In this document: positions 57,865 through 64,000 of the stretch, one piece after another
Layout of the letters: each line of letters begins with the position of its first letter
Numbering within the stretch: the stretch's first letter is position 1
Origin: Devosia nanyangense
GTDB taxonomy: Bacteria > Pseudomonadota > Alphaproteobacteria > Rhizobiales > Devosiaceae
Assembly (NCBI GenBank): GCA_016213505.1
Contig: JACRAF010000031.1
Span: 47,211-111,210 of the forward strand
Length of the DNA: 64,000 nt
Direction: 5' to 3'
Position numbers and translations under genes: made by a program
Notes under the pieces: model-generated
Databases searched by the model: none
What the model was told of the DNA's origin: nothing
Seen by the model: the letters and a program-made list of their open reading frames with translations, nothing else

Positions 57865-58780
57865 GGCGCAGCACCCTCAGACGCAGTGCGCTGGCGCCGA
57901 TGGCCAGCACGATCAGCACCACCGCGAGTGCCGAGGCGACGCCCATGGCGTTGAGCTGAAAGCCCTGCTCGTACATATAGGTGGCGAGCACCTCGGTACT
58001 TCGGCTAGGCCCGCCTCGCGTCATCACATAGACGATGTCGAAGATGCGCAGCCCGCCGATGACATTGAGCAGCGCCACGACGGACATCACGTGATAGAGC
58101 GCCGGCAACACGACATGGAGAAACTTCTCCCAGGCGCGGGCGCCGTCGAGCTCGGCCGCCTCCAGCAGGGTGTCCGGCACGTTCTGCAGTCCGGCATAGT
58201 AGAGGATCATGTCGTAGCCGGCGAACTGCCACACTGTCGCGATGATCACCGCCGCCAGCGCGAAGCGCCCGTCGCCGAGCCAGAATACCGGCTGATGGAT
58301 GAGGCCCAAAAAGCCGAGCAGTTGATTGAGCCCGCCACCGACGCCACGCAGCAGCCCCGACCACATCAGGCCGACGATCACCGGCGACAGCAGTACCGGC
58401 AGGAACAGGACGGCCTTGAGGAACGCCGTTCCATGTGCCCGGGTATTGACCAGCAGCGCCAGCCCGAGCCCGACGGCATTGAGCAGCACCGTCGTCGCCA
58501 CCGTGAAAATCAGCGTGTTGGCGAAGGCCTTGAGGAAGATCGGGTCGGTGAGCAGCCCCGCATAGTTCTCGATGCCGAGCCAGCCGATGCCGGAGATGTC
58601 GAAGCCGGTCCAGGAGGTGAAGGAGGTCACCACCACCGAGGCGACCGGGATGGCGACGAGGCCGGCGAAGATGCACAGGGTCGGCGCCGCGAGTGCGAGG
58701 CCCACGGCGCCGGGGCTGGCACGGCGCCGGAAGCGCCGCACCATCGGAGTGCCCGCGGCGGCGAGGGGAGCGGCGGTCAT
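57857..58780 (-). CDS. CUT1 ABC transporter permease, MalF type
   Basis: 307 residues. N-terminal helix AVGLALAAPTLCIFAGLVAI, SFTSWTGFDISGIGWLGIEN near 55, EAA loop EAAELDGARAWEKFLHVVLP near 215, VMTRGGPSRSTEV near 260. ATG at 58780; 29 bases follow the binding-protein stop. Confidence 0.92.
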   Translation of the reverse strand: MTAAPLAAAGTPMVRRFRRRASPGAVGLALAAPTLCIFAGLVAIPVASVVVTSFTSWTGFDISGIGWLGIENYAGLLTDPIFLKAFANTLIFTVATTVLLNAVGLGLALLVNTRAHGTAFLKAVLFLPVLLSPVIVGLMWSGLLRGVGGGLNQLLGFLGLIHQPVFWLGDGRFALAAVIIATVWQFAGYDMILYYAGLQNVPDTLLEAAELDGARAWEKFLHVVLPALYHVMSVVALLNVIGGLRIFDIVYVMTRGGPSRSTEVLATYMYEQGFQLNAMGVASALAVVLIVLAIGASALRLRVLRHV

Positions 58781-58809
58781 GTCACGTTCCTCTCGCCACC
58801 GCGATGCTC

Positions 58810-60027
58810 TCAGTGCGCCGCCGCCAGGGCGTCCGTCAGCTCGGCGCCGCGGCCGCGGCCGTCGAAGATCGCCTGCATGCCGTCGAGCAGCGCTGCGTTG
58901 ACCGGCGGCGTGTAGATCGTCCGGCTGCGGGCATTGGTCTGGGCGGCGAGGAAGTTCTTGTAGAGCGGCGAGGCGTCGGCGGGGACGTCGACCGGCCAGG
59001 ACGGGATGAAATTGTACTGCATCAATGTCGCGGCGCCGTCCTCGTCCGTCAGCGTGCGGAGGAAATCGGCCGCCGCGTCGTTGCTGGCGCCACCGGCCGG
59101 CAGGGCGAACATGCGGGCGATGCCGCCTGTCGGGGTCGGCGTCGTGCCGGCATCGCCGGGGAACGGGAACAGATCCCACTGGAAGGCGCCCGCGACCTTG
59201 TCGTTGATGCCGCCCGAAATGAAGTTGCCGACGGGGTAGAACATCGCCGACGCACCCGAAACGAACAGGTCGAGCGACTCGTTGAACGCACCCATCGAAT
59301 TGGCGCCCGGAGCAAACACGCCGGCCGCGACGAGGTCGGCGACGCGGTCGCCGGCCGCGGTGAAGGCGGCGTCGTCCCACTTGACGGTGCCGGCATCGGC
59401 GTCGGGCAGCTTCCTGCCGGTCGGGTCGGTGTAGGTCAGCTGCGCGAACCAGGTATCGCCGCCGGCCCATTTGTCCTTGGTGCCGAGCGCGATGCCGAAG
59501 GTGCCGGCGTCGTTGAGCGCGTTGGCGACGGCCTTGAGCTCGTCGGTCGTCGTCGGCGGCGCGAGTCCGAGCTTGGCGAAGGCATCCTTGTTGTAGGCGA
59601 TCTGCAGCGTATTGAGATCGAGCGGCAGAGCCCAGATCTCGCCGTCGAGCGTCACGAAATCCTTGGCGCTCTGGTTGATCGCGGGAAAGCCGTTCGCGAG
59701 CACGCCGCTCATCGGCGCCAGCTTGCCGCTGGCCGCGAGATCGCGGAAACCGCTGTCCCACGGAACCTGAAAGATCGCCGGCGGCTGCCCGGCGGCGAGC
59801 GCCGCCTTCAGCTTGGTCATGTAGTCGGCGTAGGGGACGTAGGTCACTTCGACCGCGACGTCCGGATGGGCCGCCTCGAAACGCTGCACGGCGGCGGCGT
59901 CGACCTTCACGTAGTCGCCTTCGTTGTTCCACGTCCAGTACTCGAGCGTCGTCGCGGCCTGCGCCGGCAGCGCCGCACCGCCGACGGCGAACAGAGCGCC
60001 CAGCAGGATAGCCTTCGTCAGTTTCAT
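58810..60027 (-). CDS. CUT1 ABC transporter binding protein
   Basis: 405 residues, signal peptide MKLTKAILLGALFAVGGAAL to PAQA before AT. Mature start LEYWTWNNEGDYVKVDAAAV with two tryptophans, then PDVAVEVTYVPYADYMTKLK and FNESLDLFVSGASAMF, typical SBP family 1. It heads the ten-gene left operon; ribosome-binding site GGGAGGGA. The leader is about 100 bases from the promoter at 60135-60164. Confidence 0.92.
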   Translation of the reverse strand: MKLTKAILLGALFAVGGAALPAQAATTLEYWTWNNEGDYVKVDAAAVQRFEAAHPDVAVEVTYVPYADYMTKLKAALAAGQPPAIFQVPWDSGFRDLAASGKLAPMSGVLANGFPAINQSAKDFVTLDGEIWALPLDLNTLQIAYNKDAFAKLGLAPPTTTDELKAVANALNDAGTFGIALGTKDKWAGGDTWFAQLTYTDPTGRKLPDADAGTVKWDDAAFTAAGDRVADLVAAGVFAPGANSMGAFNESLDLFVSGASAMFYPVGNFISGGINDKVAGAFQWDLFPFPGDAGTTPTPTGGIARMFALPAGGASNDAAADFLRTLTDEDGAATLMQYNFIPSWPVDVPADASPLYKNFLAAQTNARSRTIYTPPVNAALLDGMQAIFDGRGRGAELTDALAAAH

Positions 60028-60134
60028 CGTTCCCTCCCAGGAAATACCTGCGGCGTTCCGGGCGCTCATTTGCTGCCGCCCGGGCGAGGATCGCGACGCG
60101 GGTCCTGCCCTCGCCAACGCCTGCCAGGAATGGG

Positions 60135-60164
60135 ACGCTAGTCCAAAACGAAACCGATTGTCAA
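60135..60164 (-). promoter_or_regulatory. Promoter of the left (transporter/CoA) operon
   Basis: On the minus strand TTGACA (60164-60159) and TAGCGT (60140-60135) are 18 bases apart; the -35 is a consensus match. The -35 is overlapped by the first LacI-type operator. Confidence 0.6.
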
Positions 60165-60173
60165 TCGATTGAC
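60160..60173. promoter_or_regulatory. LacI-type operator 1 (perfect 14-bp palindrome)
   Basis: GTCAATCGATTGAC with the central CG characteristic of LacI/GalR-family sites. It covers the -35 of the minus-strand promoter. No LacI-family gene is in the window, so the regulator must be encoded elsewhere. Confidence 0.7.
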
Positions 60174-60180
60174 TTCGCAG

Positions 60181-60194
60181 ATCAATCGGTTGAC
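60181..60194. promoter_or_regulatory. LacI-type operator 2
   Basis: ATCAATCGGTTGAC matches operator 1 in 12 of 14 positions. Its centre lies 21 bp, two helical turns, from the centre of operator 1, so two dimers could bind the same DNA face. It covers the -35 of the plus-strand promoter. Confidence 0.65.
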
Positions 60195-60218
60195 CAAATG
60201 GGTTGTGCTCTCTATGGT
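60190..60218 (+). promoter_or_regulatory. Promoter of the right (dehydratase/2-oxoacid dehydrogenase) operon
   Basis: TTGACC (60190-60195), 17-base spacer, TATGGT (60213-60218). Good match in both boxes; the start of transcription would fall near 60225, giving a leader of about 37 bases before the ATG at 60262. Confidence 0.65.
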
Positions 60219-60261
60219 GCCGGCGTTGATTGTGAGCTTCAGGCCCTTGGGAGGGGCAAAT

Positions 60262-61395
60262 ATGTCCACTCTTTCGACCATCACGGACATCAGTGTCGCA
60301 ACGATCCAGGGCCAGCTTCCGGCGCCCGTCGTGTTCGGCGACTGGGTCATGAACCATCGCGAGTTCGTGGTCGTCCGGCTGCGAACGCAATCGGGTCACG
60401 AGGGGTGGGCATTCACGCTGACGCGCGACGGGGCGATCGCCGAACAGATCCGCAAGACCATCGGCCGCACCTATGTCGGAACCGATCTCGACAATCGCGC
60501 CACCACCTTCCGCGTCGCCAAAGGCCGATCCTATGGCTCACATAGCGCGGGCGTCGGGCTGCGTGCGCTATCGATGGTCGATCTCGCAGCCTGGGACGCC
60601 GCCGCCAAGATGGCCGACAAATCCATCGCCGAGTTTCTCGGCGGCACCGCGCGGCCGATGCCGGCAACGGCGATCATCGGCTATCCGCCGGTGCTGATGC
60701 CGCCGGAAAAAGTCCGCGAACAGGTTGCCGGTCTCTATGCCGATGGCTGGCGGCGCTTCAAGGCGCCGATGGGCCAGACCCTCGAGATTTCCGAAGCGCG
60801 TCTCAGGGCAGCGCGCGCCGCCGCTCCGGATGCCTGGCTTGGTACCGACCTGGTCTGGATGTTTACGAGCGTCGACGACGCGGCCGGCTATGCCAACCGG
60901 ATCGCCGACCTCGGCATGGGCTGCATCGAGGACATCTTCCCGCCCGGCAACGCCGGCAAACTGGCCGAGTTGCGCAAGCGTGTGCCGATGCCGATCTGGC
61001 AGGGCGACGAGCAGGGCGGCTCCTATTACCCCGAGGCGCTGATCATGGCCGGATCGGTCGACCGCGTGCGCGTCGATCTCACCTGCATGGGAGGCATCAC
61101 CGGCGGGCGCGCCATCATCGACGAATGCCTTGCCGGCGGCGTCGATTTCGGCCCGCACATGTTCGCGCACGTGCACAGCCAGGTGTTCAGCGCCTGGGGG
61201 TTCGACGACAAACCGGTGGAATGGGGCGTGCCGTGGACCGGCGTCGATCCCTATGCCGACAGCCTCGCGCAGCCGGAGATCATCGCCGGCGGCCTGATGA
61301 AGGCGCTGCCCTCGGGCCCCGGCTTCGGCAGTCTGGTCAACCGCGACTGGGCCCTCAGCCAGCCCCACGACGATCCCAACCACATCCTCGACTGA
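60262..61395 (+). CDS. Mandelate racemase/enolase-superfamily sugar-acid dehydratase
   Basis: 377 residues. N-terminal capping domain, then a barrel with metal ligands D196 (LGTDLVW), E223 (CIEDIF) and D249/E250 (QGDEQ), a catalytic lysine candidate K167 (RRFKAPMG) and histidine H299 (FGPHMFAHVHS). The aldonate dehydratases of this superfamily form 2-keto-3-deoxy acids. GGGAGGGG precedes the ATG. An earlier in-frame start would lie inside the promoter region and is rejected. First gene of the right operon. Confidence 0.88.
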   Translation: MSTLSTITDISVATIQGQLPAPVVFGDWVMNHREFVVVRLRTQSGHEGWAFTLTRDGAIAEQIRKTIGRTYVGTDLDNRATTFRVAKGRSYGSHSAGVGLRALSMVDLAAWDAAAKMADKSIAEFLGGTARPMPATAIIGYPPVLMPPEKVREQVAGLYADGWRRFKAPMGQTLEISEARLRAARAAAPDAWLGTDLVWMFTSVDDAAGYANRIADLGMGCIEDIFPPGNAGKLAELRKRVPMPIWQGDEQGGSYYPEALIMAGSVDRVRVDLTCMGGITGGRAIIDECLAGGVDFGPHMFAHVHSQVFSAWGFDDKPVEWGVPWTGVDPYADSLAQPEIIAGGLMKALPSGPGFGSLVNRDWALSQPHDDPNHILD

Positions 61396-61406
61396 TCGAG
61401 CCCGCC

Positions 61407-62204
61407 ATGACCGAAGAGCCGAGCGTTCCCGCCAACTACACCGCCAACCTGTTCGACCTCAAAGGCCGCGTCGCCGTCGTGACCGGTGCCGGCAGCGGCC
61501 TCGGCGCCGCGATCGCCATGGGCTACGGCCAGCTCGGCGTGACGGTGATCGTCGCCGACATCAATCTGGCGGGCGCCGAGGCGACGCGAAAGACCATCGA
61601 GGACCAGGGCGGTACCGCCGTCGTCCGTGAGCTCGATGTCACCAAGCGGGCCGCGTGCTTCGCTCTGGCGGAGACGGCGAAATCCGAATTCGGCCATGTC
61701 GATATCCTGGTCAACAGCGCCGGCTCGGCCTTCCGCAGCCCGGCCGAAGAGTTCCCCGAGGACAAGTTCAACTTCATTCTCGATCTCAATCTCAAGGGAA
61801 CCTACTACTGCTGTCAGGCCTTCGGCCGCCTGATGCTCGCCCAGGGCAAGGGCTCGATCATCAATATCGCCTCGATCGGCTCGTTCGTCGGCTATCCGTG
61901 GGCCAGCGCCTACCTCGCCAGCAAGGGCGGGGTCCTGCAGATCACCAAGGGACTGGCGCTGGAGTGGCGCGATCGCGGCGTGCGGGTCAACGGCATCGGC
62001 CCGACCCTGATGGAATCGCCGCTGACCAAAATGGCGGCGACCTCGAGCTCGATCACCGCCGATTTCATCAAGGCCCGGATGCTGCGGCCGCGTCTGGGCC
62101 TGCCGCGCGAACTGGTCGGCACCGCCGTGTTCCTCGCCAGCGATGCCTCCGAACTCGTCACCGGCCACGTCGTCATGTGCGACGACGGCTATCTGACGGC
62201 CTGA
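61407..62204 (+). CDS. Short-chain dehydrogenase/reductase, probable keto-deoxy acid dehydrogenase
   Basis: 265 residues. Cofactor motif VVTGAGSGLGAAIAMGYGQL with acidic VADIN afterwards (NAD preference), NSAG motif, catalytic serine in NIASIGSFVG, Y-x-x-x-K in SAYLASKGG, and TGHVVMCDDGYL at the end. After an acid dehydratase, SDRs of this type oxidise a hydroxyl of the 2-keto-3-deoxy acid, as in the L-fucose and L-rhamnose routes. ATG 12 bases after the dehydratase stop. Confidence 0.88.
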   Translation: MTEEPSVPANYTANLFDLKGRVAVVTGAGSGLGAAIAMGYGQLGVTVIVADINLAGAEATRKTIEDQGGTAVVRELDVTKRAACFALAETAKSEFGHVDILVNSAGSAFRSPAEEFPEDKFNFILDLNLKGTYYCCQAFGRLMLAQGKGSIINIASIGSFVGYPWASAYLASKGGVLQITKGLALEWRDRGVRVNGIGPTLMESPLTKMAATSSSITADFIKARMLRPRLGLPRELVGTAVFLASDASELVTGHVVMCDDGYLTA

Positions 62205-62215
62205 GGACGGGACAG

Positions 62216-62689
62216 ATGGCCAGGATCACCCGCGCGCATCACACCGGCTTCACCGTGCGCTCGCTCGAGCGTTCGATCGCGTTCTATCGCGATATCCTGG
62301 GATTTGAACTGGCGTTCCAGTGGAATCCGCAGGCGCCCTATATCGGTGAACTGGTGGGCTACCCGGCGGTCGACCTGCATGGCGCCATCCTCCGGCTGCC
62401 GGGCACCGATGTCTGCCTCGAACTGCTCGAGTACCGCAACGTGGAGAGCGTTCCGGTCGACATGCACAACGGCAATGTCGGCAACGGCCATATCGCCTTC
62501 AACGTCGACAATTTGCTGGAGCTCTACGACGAGCTGACCAGCAAGGGCGTGAAGTCGGTGTCACCGCCGGTGACCCCGACCATCGGGCCGAACAAGGGTG
62601 GCAAGGCAGTCTATCTGATCGACCCGGACGGGTTTCGGGTCGAACTCATCGAAAGCGCGCAGGCGCTCGGCAGCTACAGGCCGGAATAA
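62216..62689 (+). CDS. VOC/glyoxalase-family protein
   Basis: 157 residues with the two beta-alpha-beta-beta-beta modules: ITRAHHTGFTVRSLERSIAF (first metal histidine), LELLEYRN (glutamate), NGHIAFNVDNLLELYDEL (second histidine) and AVYLIDPDGFRVELIES (final glutamate). All four metal ligands seem present, so it is probably an active isomerase, epimerase or dioxygenase; a methylmalonyl-CoA-epimerase-like or keto-sugar-isomerising role is possible. RBS GAGGACGGG. Confidence 0.85.
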   Translation: MARITRAHHTGFTVRSLERSIAFYRDILGFELAFQWNPQAPYIGELVGYPAVDLHGAILRLPGTDVCLELLEYRNVESVPVDMHNGNVGNGHIAFNVDNLLELYDELTSKGVKSVSPPVTPTIGPNKGGKAVYLIDPDGFRVELIESAQALGSYRPE

Positions 62690-62744
62690 TTCGGTCGGGG
62701 CCGGCACGAGCCGGGCGCGAGCATTGGGTCTGGGAGGGAAGTCG

Positions 62745-63752
62745 TTGGCCAAGATCTGGGTAAGGCAGGCGGTGTTGCGGGCGCTGGACGATGCGCTAGC
62801 GGACGATCCGCGCGTCATTGTGATGGGCGAGGACATCGCGGCGGCGGGCGGGCCTTTCAAGGTCACCGAGGGCCTGCTTGCAGCGCACGGTCCCGAACGG
62901 GTGATCGATACCCCGATCTCGGAGATGGCGTTTCTCGGTGCCGCCGTCGGCGCCGCGGTGTGCGGCATGAGGCCGGTGGTCGAGATGATGTTCATCGAGT
63001 TCATCGGCGTCGCCCTCGACGAACTGACCACGCAGGCGGCGACCATGCGCTACCTGTCGCGCGGCAAGCTCACCGTGCCGATGGTGGTTCGCGCCTCCGC
63101 CGGCGCTGGCCAGGGTTTCGGCTGCCAGCATTCGCAGATGCTCGATCACTGGTTCCGCGGCACGCCCGGCCTCAAGGTGGTGGTGACGAGCAATGCGCGG
63201 ACCACTTATGGGCTGTTGCGCTCCGCCATCGAGGACCCAGATCCCGTCGTCGTCCTGGAGCCTCGCGTGCTCTACGCCGAGCGCGAGGATTACGAGTTCG
63301 ACCCGAAATACCGCATCCCGCTGGGGACTGCCGAGATCGTGAAATCCGGCAAGGATGCGACGATCGTCACCTGCGGCGCCATGGTTCGCGTGGCGACCGC
63401 GTCGGCGGCGCGAACCGACGCCAATGTGGAAGTGATCGACCTGCTGACGCTGTGGCCGTGGGACCGCAAGACGGTAGCGGAATCGGTGTCGCGCACTGGC
63501 CGGCTCGTCACCGTCGAGGAAGCAACGCTGGGCAGCGGCTGGGGCGCCAACGTCGCCGCGGCGATCGTTACAGACCTCTTCGGCACCCTGAAGGCAGCGC
63601 CGCTGAGGATCACGCTCCCCGATGCTCCGGTGCCCTACAGCGGCGCGCTCGAGGCGCGCTACCTGCCCAACCCGGACTATGTGGTCGAGCAGATCAACCA
63701 GTTGGTGTCGACCAACAAGACCCCTGCCCCCTGGTGGGAGATGGCATCATGA
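62745..63752 (+). CDS. 2-oxoacid dehydrogenase E1 component, beta subunit
   Basis: 335 residues. Transketolase-like pyrimidine-binding domain with VIVMGEDIAAAGGPFKVTEG, DTPISEMAFLGAAVGAAVCG near 65, and RASAGAGQGFGCQHSQMLDH near 125; C-terminal domain LGTAEIVKSGKDATIVTCG near 200. The start is TTG at 62745, with GGGAGGGAAG at good spacing; a TTG at 62724 is less likely. With the alpha subunit it decarboxylates a 2-oxoacid using thiamine diphosphate and passes the acyl group to a lipoyl arm. Confidence 0.9.
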   Translation: MAKIWVRQAVLRALDDALADDPRVIVMGEDIAAAGGPFKVTEGLLAAHGPERVIDTPISEMAFLGAAVGAAVCGMRPVVEMMFIEFIGVALDELTTQAATMRYLSRGKLTVPMVVRASAGAGQGFGCQHSQMLDHWFRGTPGLKVVVTSNARTTYGLLRSAIEDPDPVVVLEPRVLYAEREDYEFDPKYRIPLGTAEIVKSGKDATIVTCGAMVRVATASAARTDANVEVIDLLTLWPWDRKTVAESVSRTGRLVTVEEATLGSGWGANVAAAIVTDLFGTLKAAPLRITLPDAPVPYSGALEARYLPNPDYVVEQINQLVSTNKTPAPWWEMAS

Positions 63753-64000
63753 CGATTTCCAATTCGAACAATCCCCTCGCCCGGCGCGAGGCGTTGAAGG
63801 ACCGGCTGGAGCAACTCGTCCGCATGATCGAGATCCGTGCCGTCGAGGAGCGCATCCAGATGCTCTTCGGCGAAGGACACATCCGCGGCAGCACGCACCT
63901 CGCCAGCGGCCAGGAGGCGGTGGCGGTGGGCATTGCCCGCAGCATCGACCCCGACGACATCGTCACTTGCACCTATCGGGGACCTGGCCACGCGTTGGCG
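63749..64000 (+). CDS. 2-oxoacid dehydrogenase E1 component, alpha subunit (partial, runs off right edge)
   Basis: First 84 residues visible, in frame to the last base. RLEQLVRMIEIRAVEERIQM, then FGEGHIRGSTHLASGQEAVA and DIVTCTYRGPGHALA are the standard E1-alpha N-terminus (as in AcoA/PdhA). It overlaps the beta gene by ATGA. The order beta-alpha is the reverse of the usual one. A catalytic E2 gene may follow outside the window. Confidence 0.88.
   Translation, partial: MTISNSNNPLARREALKDRLEQLVRMIEIRAVEERIQMLFGEGHIRGSTHLASGQEAVAVGIARSIDPDDIVTCTYRGPGHALA

Overview
The window is GC-rich DNA from a metabolically versatile bacterium, most likely an alphaproteobacterium of the Hyphomicrobiales (rhizobia and relatives). 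This rests on the density of ABC uptake operons, the frequent TTG/GTG starts, and an alpha-galactoside locus organised like the agp/aga genes of Sinorhizobium. The genus cannot be fixed from the sequence. I saw no tRNA, rRNA, CRISPR array, insertion sequence or replication origin. Nearly every gene serves uptake and catabolism of sugars, sugar acids, peptides or cyclic amides, so the window reads as a chain of catabolic cassettes, each with its own regulator.

Layout. (1) Positions 1-3735, minus strand: a GntR-regulated CUT1 sugar transporter without its ATPase; the last permease runs off the left edge. (2) 4362-10443, plus: a ribose-type (CUT2) transporter joined to a hydantoinase/oxoprolinase-like protein and a DUF917/S-methyl-thiohydantoin desulfurase-like protein, with a convergent LuxR-type regulator. 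(3) 12181-27612: an XRE-cupin regulator, hyuA (broken by one in-frame TAG) and hyuB, a D-amino-acid dehydrogenase-like oxidase, a GAF protein, a complete peptide-type ABC transporter, an M24 peptidase, a NylB-like serine hydrolase and an M19 dipeptidase. This looks like a set for scavenging cyclic amides, peptides and D-amino acids. (4) 27652-40791: a flavin-dependent halogenase and a LysE exporter beside an alpha-galactoside system (AraC, agpABCD-like transporter, two GH4 enzymes and a second AraC). (5) 40843-41136: back-to-back C-terminal remnants of a PrpF-family and a DctM-family gene, a deletion scar. (6) 41184-51222: an IclR-controlled aldonate pathway (SDR, Gfo/Idh, GNAT, then CUT1 transporter, IlvD/Edd dehydratase, RraA-type aldolase, amidohydrolase). 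(7) 51219-64000: two divergent operons sharing a compact control region with two LacI-type operators. The left operon has a complete CUT1 transporter, SDR, SMP-30 lactonase, free-standing lipoyl domain, MaoC hydratase, CoA-transferase and Gfo/Idh oxidoreductase. The right operon has an enolase-superfamily dehydratase, SDR, VOC protein and both E1 subunits of a 2-oxoacid dehydrogenase, and it runs off the right edge.

The best candidate for an undescribed system is region 7. Oxidative sugar-acid enzymes are wired to a dedicated thiamine/lipoyl 2-oxoacid dehydrogenase and to CoA-ester enzymes, which suggests that a deoxy-keto sugar acid is decarboxylated to an acyl-CoA instead of being split by an aldolase. 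This pathway is inferred from gene content only.
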